64,000 nucleotides of DNA. Source: Acidobacteriaceae bacterium (GTDB lineage: Bacteria; Acidobacteriota; Terriglobia; Terriglobales; Acidobacteriaceae). Location of the stretch: contig JANYBT010000035.1 in assembly GCA_025360645.1 (NCBI GenBank), forward strand, positions 1-64,000, written 5' to 3'. The position numbers were made by a program, and so were the translations under genes. Of this stretch, positions 34,579 to 43,918 are shown one piece after another; position 1 is the stretch's first letter, and every line of letters starts with the position of its first letter. The notes under the pieces are model-generated. The model saw nothing but the letters and a program-made list of their open reading frames with translations, had not been told where the DNA came from and did no database searches.

Positions 34579-35517
34579 ATGTACAAAGAATTTTTCGGAT
34601 TGCGGGCCAACCCTTTTAATGTGAACCCCGATCCGCGCTACTTATTTCTGACCCGGCACACCGAAGAGGCCCTGGCTTGCCTGACCTACGGAATCCAAAG
34701 CCGGAAGGGCTTTGTGCTGTTGACCGGAGAAGTCGGTACCGGCAAGACCACGCTCATCAACAAGCTTCTGGAGTGGCTGCGCATGCAACAAATGGCCACT
34801 GCCTTCATTTTCAATTCCCGGCTGGACGTCCCGCAGTTTTTGGATTACATGATGACGGACTTCGGGATTCCCGGGGAGAACCGCGAAAAGAGCCAGGTGC
34901 TATTGCGCTTGTACAACTGGCTGCTGGACCGGTACCGGGCAGGAGAAACCGCAATTCTTATTGTGGATGAGGCCCAGAATCTCTCCGACGAGGTGTTGGA
35001 AGAGATTCGCATGCTGACCAACCTGGAGACCTTCACGGAGAAGCTTCTTCAGATTGTGCTGGTGGGGCAGCCTGAACTGGAGCAGAAACTCAAGCAGCCC
35101 CAACTGCGGCAGCTCCGCCAACGTTTGACCTTACGAGCGAAGACCCATGCTCTGGGACGGGAAGAGACCCGGGCTTATGTGATGCAGAGATTGCTGATTG
35201 CGGGCGCAAGTGGGTTGCCGATTTTTGAAGACGCAGCGCTGGCCGCCATCCACCTGTATTCCGAGGGGATCCCACGCGTCATCAACTTGCTGTGCGAGCA
35301 CTGTCTGGTGAATGCTTTTGTGGACCGGCAGAAGACCATCTCGGTGGAAATCGTGGACGCGGTGGCCAAGGACTTCGACCTGACCGACAGTGCCGTTTCG
35401 CCACCGCTGGTGGCCAAAGAAAAGTTTGACCTGATCGAAACGCTGAAAGCACTAACGGCGCTGGCGGATCGTTTACGCCAAAGCGATCCGGAACTCCCGC
35501 AGGGAAGGAAATTATGA
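34579..35517 (+). CDS. ExeA-like AAA ATPase of exosortase EPS loci
   Basis: The 312-residue protein opens with 'MYKEFFGLRANPFNVNPDPRY', the start typical of ExeA and the PEP-CTERM-locus secretion ATPases. Walker A is 'LTGEVGTGKTTLI' (about 48-60) and Walker B 'AILIVDEAQNL' (about 124-134). A winged C-terminal region contains 'EGIPRVINLLCEHCL'. It is thought to couple ATP hydrolysis to export, but the partner is unknown. No membrane segment is present, whereas ExeA has one. Its end overlaps the next start by 4 bases. Confidence 0.9.
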   Translation: MYKEFFGLRANPFNVNPDPRYLFLTRHTEEALACLTYGIQSRKGFVLLTGEVGTGKTTLINKLLEWLRMQQMATAFIFNSRLDVPQFLDYMMTDFGIPGENREKSQVLLRLYNWLLDRYRAGETAILIVDEAQNLSDEVLEEIRMLTNLETFTEKLLQIVLVGQPELEQKLKQPQLRQLRQRLTLRAKTHALGREETRAYVMQRLLIAGASGLPIFEDAALAAIHLYSEGIPRVINLLCEHCLVNAFVDRQKTISVEIVDAVAKDFDLTDSAVSPPLVAKEKFDLIETLKALTALADRLRQSDPELPQGRKL

Positions 35518-36440
35518 GCCGAATTCATGAGGCATTGAAGCGAGCGGAACAGGAACGGGCGAACCAGACCGGGGGTGTCCCGGCGGATCCGAGCGCTCCC
35601 GCAGCGGCCCGCGGGGAGACCAGTTCTGGCGTCCTGGTGGCGGATCCCGCAGTCGGCGTGGGTTCTTTGGGGGTCTTGGCGGCGCCTTCGAGCAAGACCG
35701 GAGACGCGTGGCTGGCTCGGTGTGCGTCGCGACCGTGGAACCCCGACTTGCGAACCATGCTGTTCTTCCAATCTGCGGAAGGGGTAGCGGGCACCGAAGA
35801 GTTTCGTACGCTGCGTTCGCGGATGTACCAGATTCGGGAACGTCAACCCTTGAAGAAGATCCTGGTGACCAGCGCACTGCCCAAGGAAGGCAAGTCCTTC
35901 GTATCGGCGAACCTGGCGCAGGTTCTGGTGCAGCAGCGGGGATGCCGCACTCTGTTGATCGACGGAGACCTTCGTGGGGCGCGTTTGCATCTCGCTTTGG
36001 GAACCAACCCCTCTCCCGGCCTAACCGAATATCTGAGCGGGGAATGCGATGAAACAGAGATCATCCAGGCCGGGCCGATGGAAGGGCTGTATTTCGTGCC
36101 AGCGGGGAAGGTGATGCCCAATCCGGCCGAACTGATCTCGAGCGACCGGCTGAAGGTCTTGTTGCAGGCGGTGGGGCCGACATTTGATTGGATCATTATC
36201 GACAGCCCACCGGTGGTGCCGGTGTCGGATGCCAGCATCCTGGCGAATCTTTGTGACGGAGTATTGATCGTAGTGCGGTCGAACTCCACGCCCTCCGACC
36301 TGGCCCGTAGAGCGAGGGAAGAGTTCTCCGAGAAGATCTTGCTAGGCGTGGTTCTCAATGGGGTAGATGCTGGATCGTCGCCATACTCCCGGTATTATTA
36401 CGGGGTTTACGGATATCAGCCCGGCGCCGAAGCTGAGTAG
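35514..36440 (+). CDS. Tyrosine autokinase (BY-kinase, CpsD/Wzc C-terminal type)
   Basis: The 308-residue protein begins 'MSRIHEALKRAEQER', as in EPS-locus autokinases, and has a variable Ala/Gly/Pro linker to about residue 90. The P-loop kinase shows Walker A 'TSALPKEGKS' (119-128, Lys127), Walker A' 'LLIDGDLRGARLH' (147-159) and Walker B 'WIIIDSPPV'. The C-terminus carries the autophosphorylation cluster: six tyrosines within 'SPYSRYYYGVYGY'. It partners the chain-length protein encoded two genes upstream and cycles its phosphorylation to control polymer length and export. A matching phosphatase is not in the window. Confidence 0.93.
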   Translation: MSRIHEALKRAEQERANQTGGVPADPSAPAAARGETSSGVLVADPAVGVGSLGVLAAPSSKTGDAWLARCASRPWNPDLRTMLFFQSAEGVAGTEEFRTLRSRMYQIRERQPLKKILVTSALPKEGKSFVSANLAQVLVQQRGCRTLLIDGDLRGARLHLALGTNPSPGLTEYLSGECDETEIIQAGPMEGLYFVPAGKVMPNPAELISSDRLKVLLQAVGPTFDWIIIDSPPVVPVSDASILANLCDGVLIVVRSNSTPSDLARRAREEFSEKILLGVVLNGVDAGSSPYSRYYYGVYGYQPGAEAE

Positions 36441-36448
36441 AGGTAGCC

Positions 36449-37819
36449 TTGATCCGCGTTTTCAATGTGTATTACCCCCTGCGCTCTCTGGTCCTGCTGG
36501 CCGGAGAGGCGTTCATCGTCTGGACTTCGTTTGTGCTGGCGACGCTGGTGCAATCCCGCTCCGACAGTTATCTGGTCCTGAACTACGAGGGGGGATACCT
36601 CAAGATTTTCCTGGCCACGGCCTTCGTTCTGCTCAGTTCTTACTGGTTTGATTTGTACGACCCTTCGCGCTTTGCCGGGCGTGGAGAATTGTATTTCCGG
36701 ATCCTGCTGGTGCCGGCGCTGTTGGCCTTCGCTTTGGCGGTCATCTCCTGGTGGTCTCCGCAATATCTGCTGGGCAACGGAGCCTCCTTGTTGGGGTTGC
36801 TGATCCTGACCTTCGCGCTGTTCGCGTGGCGCACGTCCTATAGCTGGTTAGTGCAGCTACCAGTGCTGCAGGAGCGGGTCTATGTGCTGGGGACAGGAAG
36901 CCGAGCCCAAAGCCTGGTCCAGGGCCTGAAGCGGATCGACTTGGGAATCGACGTGGTGGGCTGGACGGGCCAGACCGGCCCGGTCGCGACCCGAGAAGAG
37001 TTGGCCTCTCACATGATGGAACTGGCGGAGAAGCGCAAGGTCCACCGTGTCATCGTGGCCATGCCGGACCGGCGCGGCATCCTCCCGGTGAATGAATTGC
37101 TGCAGTTGCGGTTGAGTGGCGTAAAAGTGGAAGAAGCCACTTCCTGGCTGGAGAAGATCTCCGGCCGCATCGAGGTGGAGCACCTCTATCCCAGTTGGCT
37201 GATTTTTTCCGAGGGCTTTCGCTTTGGGTCGTTTTTTGTGGTCCTGCGGCGAATGTTGTCCACCGCAGCCTCGTTGTTGTTGCTGATGTTGCTACTCCCG
37301 CTCATTCCTCTGGCCATCCTCCTGATCACGTTGGATTCGCCCGGGCCTGTGCTGTATCGGCAAAAGCGAGTGGGGAGGGCTGGGGTTACCTTCTATTGCT
37401 ACAAGTTCCGCACCATGCGGCAGGATGCGGAGGCCGATACCGGTCCCACCTGGGCGGATGACAACGACCCCCGCATCACAAGGGTGGGACGCTTCTTGCG
37501 CGCAGCCCGCATCGACGAGATTCCGCAGCTCTGGTGTGTACTGAAGGGGGACATGGCTTTTGTGGGGCCGCGCCCGGAGCGGCCGGAGTTCGTGCAGTGG
37601 CTGAGCGAAGAGATCCCGTTCTATGGGGTGCGGCACTATGTTCGTCCCGGTATCACGGGATGGGCCCAAATCCGCTACAAATACGGCAATACGCTGGCGG
37701 ATGCAAAGGAAAAGCTGCAATACGATTTGTTCTACATCAAGAACGCGTCTCTGGGGCTTGATTTCCTGATCATGCTGCAAACGGTCAAGATCGTGATTCT
37801 GGGCCGGGGGGCGCAATGA
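36449..37819 (+). CDS. Initiating polyprenyl-phosphate glycosyl-1-phosphate transferase
   Basis: The 456-residue protein starts at TTG 36449, with AGAGGT upstream. Four N-terminal membrane segments are followed by a CoA-binding-like domain ('ERVYVLGTGSRAQSLVQGL', about 145-163) and one more membrane segment at about 265-290. The bacterial sugar-transferase domain carries 'SPGPVLYRQKRVGRAGVTF', 'YKFRTMRQDAEA', 'RITRVGRFLRAARIDEIPQL' and 'GPRPERPEF'. It loads the first sugar phosphate onto undecaprenyl phosphate at the inner membrane and so starts each repeat unit. It resembles the PEP-CTERM-associated EpsB subfamily. It overlaps the next gene by 4 bases. Confidence 0.94.
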   Translation: MIRVFNVYYPLRSLVLLAGEAFIVWTSFVLATLVQSRSDSYLVLNYEGGYLKIFLATAFVLLSSYWFDLYDPSRFAGRGELYFRILLVPALLAFALAVISWWSPQYLLGNGASLLGLLILTFALFAWRTSYSWLVQLPVLQERVYVLGTGSRAQSLVQGLKRIDLGIDVVGWTGQTGPVATREELASHMMELAEKRKVHRVIVAMPDRRGILPVNELLQLRLSGVKVEEATSWLEKISGRIEVEHLYPSWLIFSEGFRFGSFFVVLRRMLSTAASLLLLMLLLPLIPLAILLITLDSPGPVLYRQKRVGRAGVTFYCYKFRTMRQDAEADTGPTWADDNDPRITRVGRFLRAARIDEIPQLWCVLKGDMAFVGPRPERPEFVQWLSEEIPFYGVRHYVRPGITGWAQIRYKYGNTLADAKEKLQYDLFYIKNASLGLDFLIMLQTVKIVILGRGAQ

Positions 37820-38937
37820 AGTGGCTGTTCTGGGGATCTGCGCTGGTGATTACCTATACCTACTTCGGTTATCCCGCCTGGTTGTTTCTGCGCTGTAGAT
37901 GGTGGCCGCTGCCGGTGAAGTCGGGCCGGTTCGAGCCCTTCGTTTCGGTGATTCTGGTGGTGAAGAATGAAGAGGCGACACTCCCGCGAAAACTCAAAAA
38001 CCTGCTCCAGCTGGATTACCCGGAATCGCAGCTGCAAGTGGTGGTGGTCTCCGACGGCTCCACCGAAGAAACGGAAAGAATCTTGCGGGAATACTCGAGC
38101 AACCCGCGGGTTTATGTAGTGCTGAATCAACTCTCCCTAGGCAAGGCCTCCGGCATCAACGACGCGCTGCAATTTGCGCAGGGCGAGATTGTGGTCTTCA
38201 CGGATGCGCGGCAATGGCTGGAACCGCAGGCGGTGCGGCGGTTGGTGGACAATTTTTCCGACCCGCAGGTAGGCGCGGTCAGCGGTGAGTTGAGGCTGGG
38301 GGACCCATCGTTGGGGGAATCCAGTCAGGGTTTGGGACTGTACTGGAGAATTGAAAAGTGGATTCGGAAAATGGAGTCGGCGTCCGGTTCCGTGGTGGGT
38401 GTGACTGGGGCTTTGTACGCGGCTCGCCGCGAGGTACTGGTACCGCTGCCGCCCGAAACCACACTGGATGATGTGTATCTCCCGATGCAAGTGGTGCGGC
38501 AAGGCGCTCGCGTGGTATTCGAACCCGGAGCCGTGGCTTGGGACAGTCCAGATTTGGGTAAGGACCGCGAATTCTCCCGGAAAGTAAGGACGCTCAGCGG
38601 CAATTACCAACTCCTGCAATTGTGTCCCTGGCTTTTGACTCGGGAAAACCCGATCTGGTTTGAGTTCGTCAGTCACAAAGTGTTGCGGCTGGTGGTGCCA
38701 TTTGCGTTGCTGGCAGCTTTGGTGGCTTGCGCTTTCCTGCCGGGCCCGATTTACCGAGTGGCCCTGGTGGTTCAACTAGGGTTTTATCTATTGAGTCTCC
38801 TGGCCGTGATGCGTTGGCCGCAGGGCTTTGTGGGCCGAGTGGCAGATGGGGCTCTCACCTTTGTGGTGTTGAACACCGCGGCCCTGGTGGCATTCGCAAA
38901 TTTTGTTACCGGCCGCAAGAGGGTGTGGGTCCGCTGA
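37816..38937 (+). CDS. Membrane-bound family 2 glycosyltransferase
   Basis: The 373-residue protein has one N-terminal membrane segment and a GT-A catalytic domain: 'FVSVILVVKNEEATLPRKL', then 'VVVVSDGSTEETERIL', then 'GEIVVFTDARQWLEP' in the DXD position. The acceptor-side acidic motif is 'TTLDDVYLPMQVVRQGARV'. Three C-terminal membrane segments follow (about 290-365). The layout is like the NodC/cellulose-synthase branch, but the final QxxRW motif is not seen ('KVRTLSGNYQLLQL' takes its place). It probably adds a sugar on the cytoplasmic face. Its start overlaps the previous gene. Confidence 0.9.
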   Translation: MKWLFWGSALVITYTYFGYPAWLFLRCRWWPLPVKSGRFEPFVSVILVVKNEEATLPRKLKNLLQLDYPESQLQVVVVSDGSTEETERILREYSSNPRVYVVLNQLSLGKASGINDALQFAQGEIVVFTDARQWLEPQAVRRLVDNFSDPQVGAVSGELRLGDPSLGESSQGLGLYWRIEKWIRKMESASGSVVGVTGALYAARREVLVPLPPETTLDDVYLPMQVVRQGARVVFEPGAVAWDSPDLGKDREFSRKVRTLSGNYQLLQLCPWLLTRENPIWFEFVSHKVLRLVVPFALLAALVACAFLPGPIYRVALVVQLGFYLLSLLAVMRWPQGFVGRVADGALTFVVLNTAALVAFANFVTGRKRVWVR

Positions 38938-38955
38938 GATCGCCGGCTGGGCGGA

Positions 38956-40260
38956 GTGAGTGAGCAGAGCGAAATACTAATCGCGAGCACGAGGGCGAGA
39001 CGAGTGAGAGTGCTTTGGGTGAAGGCGGGGCGGTTGCTGCCGGTACACAACGGCGGGAACATCCGTTCGTACCATCTTCTGCGCTATTTGCAATCGCGCC
39101 ATAGTTTGACGTTCTTGTCGTACTATGACGGTCCCAGAGATTTGGAGTATGAGCGAAAGTTGCGGGCAGCCCTGCCTGGGGCGGTCAGCCTCTGCACCGG
39201 GAGATCGATTTCCAGCCCCCTGGCACGAGGGTTCGATTACGCGCTCAACCTTCCCCGCAAGGCTCCTTACGCGGTGCATCGCTTCGCTTCGCGCGTGGTG
39301 AAGGAGCACATCGTGCGCCGGCTTGAAGAGGGAAGTTGCGACGTTGCAGTCTGTGATTTCCTAGATGCCGCGGTGAATTTTCCAGCGACTCTGCCGGTGC
39401 CCGCAGTGCTCTTCCAGCACAATGTGGAGAGCGAAATCTGGCGGCGCAAAGCGCTGACGGAATCCCATTTGGTCAGGAAAGCAGTCTGGCGGCTGGAGTT
39501 CGAGAAAATGCTAAGGTATGAGGAAGAGGCGGTGGGTCGCTTTCAGCACGTGATCGCGGTTTCCGAGCACGACCGGAGCCTGATGCTGGCATGGGCGGAT
39601 GCTTCGCGGATCAGCGTGGTTCCCACCGGTGTGGACGTGCAGCAGTACCGGGCCGGGCCCGGGATGCGGGAGGTGGAACCGCTGGTGGTATTTGTGGGCG
39701 CCATGGATTGGGAGCCGAATGTGGACGCGGTGGAATACTTTTGCTCTGCGATCTGGCCGGGAGTGCAGCACCAGGTGCCCTCAGCTCGATTTAGAATTGT
39801 GGGCCGGAACCCGGATGGGCGGGTGCGCGCGCTGGAATCAGAATCAGTGGAGGTCACCGGGTCGGTGCTAAGCGTGGTCGAACACTTGCGAGCGGCGGCG
39901 GTTGTCGTCGTGCCGTTGCGCATCGGGGGCGGCACTCGTTTGAAAATTTATGAAGCGATGGCGATGTCCAAAGCGGTAGTCTCCACGACGATTGGTGCCG
40001 AGGGGTTAGACGTGCACGACGGGGAGGACATCATGCTCGCCGACGACGCTGGGGCGTTCGCGGAGGCGGTTGTGGGTCTGCTGCAGAGCCCAGAACAGCG
40101 GTGGCAGTACGAGAAAGCGGCCCACGAGTTGGCGACCCGCTATGATTGGCCAGTGATCGGAGAGAAGTTTAGTCAGGTGCTGGAACAAGTAGCTTTCCGG
40201 CGTGGAGTCATGGCCGAGCCAGGCTTCGTGTCAAGAGAATGGCCTGGCAAAGTCTCCTAG
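38956..40260 (+). CDS. Family 4 glycosyltransferase (exosortase-locus Stp1-like)
   Basis: The 434-residue GT-B enzyme has an N-terminal domain starting 'RVLWVKAGRLLPVHNGGNIRS' and a C-terminal donor domain with 'VVFVGAMDWEPNVDAVEYF', 'FRIVGRNPDG', 'VVVPLRIGGGTRLKIYEAMAM' (E-x7-E region) and 'AVVSTTIGAEGL'. It resembles the sugar transferases regularly found with exosortase systems. The start is GTG 38956; a GTG about 16 codons further in, just before VLWVKAG, is equally good by similarity. The donor sugar is unknown. It lies 18 bases after the GT2 gene. Confidence 0.88.
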   Translation: MSEQSEILIASTRARRVRVLWVKAGRLLPVHNGGNIRSYHLLRYLQSRHSLTFLSYYDGPRDLEYERKLRAALPGAVSLCTGRSISSPLARGFDYALNLPRKAPYAVHRFASRVVKEHIVRRLEEGSCDVAVCDFLDAAVNFPATLPVPAVLFQHNVESEIWRRKALTESHLVRKAVWRLEFEKMLRYEEEAVGRFQHVIAVSEHDRSLMLAWADASRISVVPTGVDVQQYRAGPGMREVEPLVVFVGAMDWEPNVDAVEYFCSAIWPGVQHQVPSARFRIVGRNPDGRVRALESESVEVTGSVLSVVEHLRAAAVVVVPLRIGGGTRLKIYEAMAMSKAVVSTTIGAEGLDVHDGEDIMLADDAGAFAEAVVGLLQSPEQRWQYEKAAHELATRYDWPVIGEKFSQVLEQVAFRRGVMAEPGFVSREWPGKVS

Positions 40261-40323
40261 CCCGCGAAATGGAGAAAATGGCCGGTCGAGAAGACGGACT
40301 TTTCAATTCATGAAGGAGCAGTC

Positions 40324-41661
40324 TTGAGAGCAGAGGCGGAAGCACGACCGGCACCACGATTTGGTTGGGGCCGGACACAAGTCATTGCGCTGAAAGGACC
40401 CTTCTTCTGGCTCTGCGCCTTTTACGTGGTGTATTGCGCCCGTCCGGAAGACTGGATTCCCGGGTTGGCTTCGATCCCACTGGCGAAAATCACTGGCTTG
40501 ATTGCTTTTATCGGCTTGCTGACGAGTCTGGGGCAGGCCAAACGCGGGTTCAAAGACATGCCCAGCGAGTCCACTTTTCTGCTGGTGATGATCGCCATCC
40601 TGTACGTCTCCGCTTTACTTTCTCCGGTGTGGAGAGGTGGAGCGTTTTCTCACACCACCGATTTTGCCAAAGTCTATGTAGTCTGGGTACTGACCTTCAT
40701 GCTGCTCACCGAAATCTCCAGGATGCGGCGCTTGATTTTCATTCAGTCCGCGTCGGTTGCGGTGATCTGCATGGTTTCCATGATCAAAGGACACTCGCAA
40801 CCCCGTCTGGAGGGTGTGATCGGGGGGATTTACTCCAATCCCAACGACCTGGCTTTTGCCATTGTCCTCTCGCTACCGTTCTGTCTGGCTTTCCTGCTAA
40901 CCACCCAAGGGGGATTGAAGAAGCTGGGATGGATATTCTCGATGCTGGCGATGCTGACCGCCCTTTTCCTGACCGCGTCGAGAGGCGGATTCATCACCTT
41001 GGTGGTTTCGGGGCTGGTCATCCTGTGGCATTTCGGAGTGAAGGGCAAGCGGCGCTACCTGATCGTGGCCTCGGTTCTGATTGGATCCGCCCTGCTGGGG
41101 GTAACGGGACGTCCGTTGGTGCAACGGATGATTGCTGTTTCTGGAGTGCAGACTCAAGAGGACGCTTCGGCTGTTGCGTCGTATGAGCAGCGCAAGTTCC
41201 TGATGTCGAAAGCGCTGGAAGGGATTGCGAAATATCCGATACTGGGCATGGGAGTGGGTAACTTCCAAATATTCTCCACGGCTTGGCGGGATGTTCATAT
41301 GACTTACCTCCAGATCGCGGTGGAAGGGGGGATTCCATCTCTGGTGCTGTATGTGCTGTTTTTCGCAAGTGGATTTCGGAACTTGCGAATTCTGCGGCGA
41401 AGGACAAAGACCCTGGATGCCGAGTCCAGTCTTTTTGCGGCGGCGCTGCATAGTTCGCTGATCGGCTTCGTGGTGGGGGCATGTTTCGCTCCTGAGGCCT
41501 ACCAGTTTTTCCCCTATTTCACGGTGGCCTATACTTCCGCGCTCCTGGCCATGGTACGGGAGCAAGACGAAGCGGCATCGCCGGTTTCGAATCCATTAAA
41601 GCAGTCGCAATCCCATTCGGAGGCTTATGCCAGATCAGGCGTCCTCAGCCCGGTTCGCTGA
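40324..41661 (+). CDS. O-antigen polymerase/ligase-like membrane protein (Wzy/WaaL family)
   Basis: The 445-residue protein has about eleven membrane segments. It starts at TTG 40324, with AAGGAG seven bases upstream. The N-terminal signature 'YCARPEDWIPGLASIPLAKI' matches the exosortase-associated O-glycosylation ligase group. 'GIYSNPNDLAFAIVLSLPF' and 'TASRGGFITLVVSGLV' are the conserved loops of the Wzy_C family, and 'GMGVGNFQIFSTAWRDVHMTYLQIAVEGG' carries the late periplasmic-loop His. It may polymerise the repeat units or ligate glycan to protein; it is the only polymerase-like protein here. Its 3' end overlaps the next gene by 35 bases. Confidence 0.85.
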   Translation: MRAEAEARPAPRFGWGRTQVIALKGPFFWLCAFYVVYCARPEDWIPGLASIPLAKITGLIAFIGLLTSLGQAKRGFKDMPSESTFLLVMIAILYVSALLSPVWRGGAFSHTTDFAKVYVVWVLTFMLLTEISRMRRLIFIQSASVAVICMVSMIKGHSQPRLEGVIGGIYSNPNDLAFAIVLSLPFCLAFLLTTQGGLKKLGWIFSMLAMLTALFLTASRGGFITLVVSGLVILWHFGVKGKRRYLIVASVLIGSALLGVTGRPLVQRMIAVSGVQTQEDASAVASYEQRKFLMSKALEGIAKYPILGMGVGNFQIFSTAWRDVHMTYLQIAVEGGIPSLVLYVLFFASGFRNLRILRRRTKTLDAESSLFAAALHSSLIGFVVGACFAPEAYQFFPYFTVAYTSALLAMVREQDEAASPVSNPLKQSQSHSEAYARSGVLSPVR

Positions 41662-42634
41662 GTTGCAATCCATCCTGCGATGTAACGCGTGTGGTTCGGG
41701 ACTGGAGCCAGCTACGGACGGCTTCCTGTGCGCGGCGTGCGGGCAAAGGTTCCCGCTGCTCCGCGGCACTCTGCGTTGCGTTGGGCCTGACAACTACGCC
41801 GACAGCTTTGGCTGGCAGTGGCAGCGCTACGATCAGACTCAGATGGATGACCTCACCCGCCGGGAGTCGGAGATGGACTTTCTCCGCAAGGCCGGGCTGA
41901 CCCCAGAAGAGTTGCATGGGAAGCTGGTGCTAGATGTGGGTTGCGGGATGGGCCGCTATGCCGACGTGGTGACTCGCTGGGGAGCCAAGGTTGTGGGAAT
42001 CGACCTGAGCGCGGCGGCGGAAGTGGCCGCGCGAAATCTGGCTGACCGCGACTTCTTTGCGGTGCAGGCGGACGTCTTCGCCCTTCCCTTCGCGCCAGAA
42101 AGCTTTGATTACATCTACAGCATTGGGGTTCTGCATCACACGCCGGATTGCGAAAAGGCGGTCAAGTCGCTGACTCAGTTTCTGAAACCGGGAGGCACCC
42201 TGGCGGTATGGCTTTATAGCGGCTATCACAAGTGGTACCGGTTTAGCGACATCTACCGGAAAGTGACATCCCGTATGTCGAGGCAACATTTGCACCGCAT
42301 CTTGGCGGTCACCGTGCCGGTCTTAAACGCGGTGGATCGCGGACTGCGCGTGGTGCCCGGCATCGGACGTCCCTTGGCGGGCCTGGTGAATTACGTCTTC
42401 CCGGTAAATCGCAGCCCGATTGCAGAGTGGCGAGTCCTGGATACCTTCGACTGGTATTCTCCGAAGTATCAGTCGAAGCACACGTATGAAGAAGTGTTTC
42501 CCTGGCTTACGAGTTGCGGACTGGAGAATCTCCGCGTGGGGGAAGTGCCGATTGCGGTGCGGGGACGCAAACCCCCGAAGCCCGCAAGGGATCAGGAGGC
42601 GGAGCCGGCGGCGGCTGAGGTGAGTTCTGTCTAG
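41627..42634 (+). CDS. Class I SAM methyltransferase with N-terminal zinc ribbon
   Basis: The 335-residue protein starts at ATG 41627, inside the end of the previous gene. A zinc-ribbon-like segment, 'CNACGSG' and 'CAACGQRF' (about residues 19-42), comes first. A Rossmann methyltransferase follows with motif I 'VLDVGCGMGRYADVV' (about 104-118), the acidic strand-2 end 'VVGIDLS' and 'FDYIYSIGVLHHTPD' (motif IV region). The C-terminal 120 residues are basic. Enzymes of this build occur in polysaccharide loci and probably methylate a sugar or lipid-linked intermediate. The substrate is unknown. Confidence 0.85.
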   Translation: MPDQASSARFAELQSILRCNACGSGLEPATDGFLCAACGQRFPLLRGTLRCVGPDNYADSFGWQWQRYDQTQMDDLTRRESEMDFLRKAGLTPEELHGKLVLDVGCGMGRYADVVTRWGAKVVGIDLSAAAEVAARNLADRDFFAVQADVFALPFAPESFDYIYSIGVLHHTPDCEKAVKSLTQFLKPGGTLAVWLYSGYHKWYRFSDIYRKVTSRMSRQHLHRILAVTVPVLNAVDRGLRVVPGIGRPLAGLVNYVFPVNRSPIAEWRVLDTFDWYSPKYQSKHTYEEVFPWLTSCGLENLRVGEVPIAVRGRKPPKPARDQEAEPAAAEVSSV

Positions 42635-42677
42635 GATATCCCAAACGGCAGAGGGAGAAAGCGGCACCCCAGATACG

Positions 42678-43916
42678 ATGCGGGCCGGGAAGCGTGGAGC
42701 GAATTCCACCGCCTCCGAAATGCCTGCGACGACGGGTCTTTCCTTGTACCACAAGCTCTCTGCCCTGCAACAATGGGTGCCGAGCTACGCCTGGCAGCGC
42801 CTGACTCGGCGATCCCCTCGGGGGCGGGTGCACCTCGTGTTTGCCTTGGCCGACCACTTTGAGCCAGCGATTGTCCCTCACGATGGCAAGGCCCGGGCGC
42901 CGTACCAAGAGCAGGAGGCGCGGGTGGAGTCCTGGTGCCGGGATTTTCCGGAGGTGGCTGACGCTTGGCGCGACAACGAAGGGTTTCCCTTTGTTCATTC
43001 CTACTTTTTTCCGGCTGAGCAATATGACGAAGGCTTGGTCGGGCGCTTGGCGCAGCATTGCCATGAAGGGTGGGGGGAGATCGAAATTCATCTCCACCAC
43101 GGAATCCCAGATCCAGACACACCAGAGAATACGCGGCAGTCGCTGCTGGCATTCCGCGACATTCTGGCTTTGCGTCATGGATGTTTGTCGTATCGGGACG
43201 GTCTCGGGTCGCCCTGTTATGCCTTTGTCCATGGCAACTTTGCGCTGGCGAACTCAGCCGGAGGACGCTTCTGCGGAGTGGATGAAGAAATGGCGATCCT
43301 GGCGGAGACCGGATGTTTTGCAGATCTTTCGATGCCGACCGCGATGTTTCATCCGGCGCAGATTGCCAAGATCAATTCGATTTACGAGTGCGGACTACCG
43401 CTGCACATTCGCGCCCCGCATCGGCGCGGGGTCGATCTCGTTAAGGGGCGCGCTCCCGCGACTCTGCCCATATTGATTCAAGGTCCGCTGGGGCTGAAAT
43501 TTCAAGTGCCTCCGCAGGGAGGCAAATGGGTGAAGGCGGAGAACGGTGCCGTCACCGGCTACAATCCTTTAAGCATGTCGCGTTTGCAGATTTGGAAACG
43601 CGCAAACATCACAGTGGCGGGCCGCCCGGATTGGCTTTTCATCAAACTGTACTGTCATAGCATGGACCCGACGCAACACGATGCGGTCGTGGGCCAGGCT
43701 CTACGAGACTTTCTTCGCGAATTGGTGCAGGGTGCGAGCACACGAAACGAGATTCTTCATTTTGTCACGGCTCGTGAAATGACCAACATAATTTTGGCTG
43801 CTTGTAACGGCCGCGAAGGCAACCCGGGCGACTATCGCGATTATCGTTTCCAGCGGCGTCGAACGGATCAGCAGCGACCGATGGTCATCCCGATAAACAC
43901 GGTGGTAAAGGCCTAG
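42678..43916 (+). CDS. Unknown EPS-locus protein, possibly deacetylase-like
   Basis: The 412-residue protein starts at ATG 42678, or ATG 42720 (MPATTGLSLYHKL). No signal peptide or membrane segment is seen. Conserved-looking blocks are 'FALADHFEPAIVP', 'FPFVHSYFFPAEQYDEGLV', 'GEIEIHLHHGIPDPDTPENT', 'YAFVHGNFALANSAGG' and 'FADLSMPTAMFHPAQ'. The order acidic residue, 'YFFP', 'EIxxHxxH' and later His/Asn recalls the (beta/alpha) barrel of NodB-type polysaccharide deacetylases, with 'DHF' where 'DDG' is usual. I infer a distant carbohydrate-esterase-4 relative; this is not proven. It lies between the methyltransferase and the amidotransferase, 2 bases before the latter's start. Confidence 0.65.
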   Translation: MRAGKRGANSTASEMPATTGLSLYHKLSALQQWVPSYAWQRLTRRSPRGRVHLVFALADHFEPAIVPHDGKARAPYQEQEARVESWCRDFPEVADAWRDNEGFPFVHSYFFPAEQYDEGLVGRLAQHCHEGWGEIEIHLHHGIPDPDTPENTRQSLLAFRDILALRHGCLSYRDGLGSPCYAFVHGNFALANSAGGRFCGVDEEMAILAETGCFADLSMPTAMFHPAQIAKINSIYECGLPLHIRAPHRRGVDLVKGRAPATLPILIQGPLGLKFQVPPQGGKWVKAENGAVTGYNPLSMSRLQIWKRANITVAGRPDWLFIKLYCHSMDPTQHDAVVGQALRDFLRELVQGASTRNEILHFVTAREMTNIILAACNGREGNPGDYRDYRFQRRRTDQQRPMVIPINTVVKA

Positions 43917-43918
43917 TC

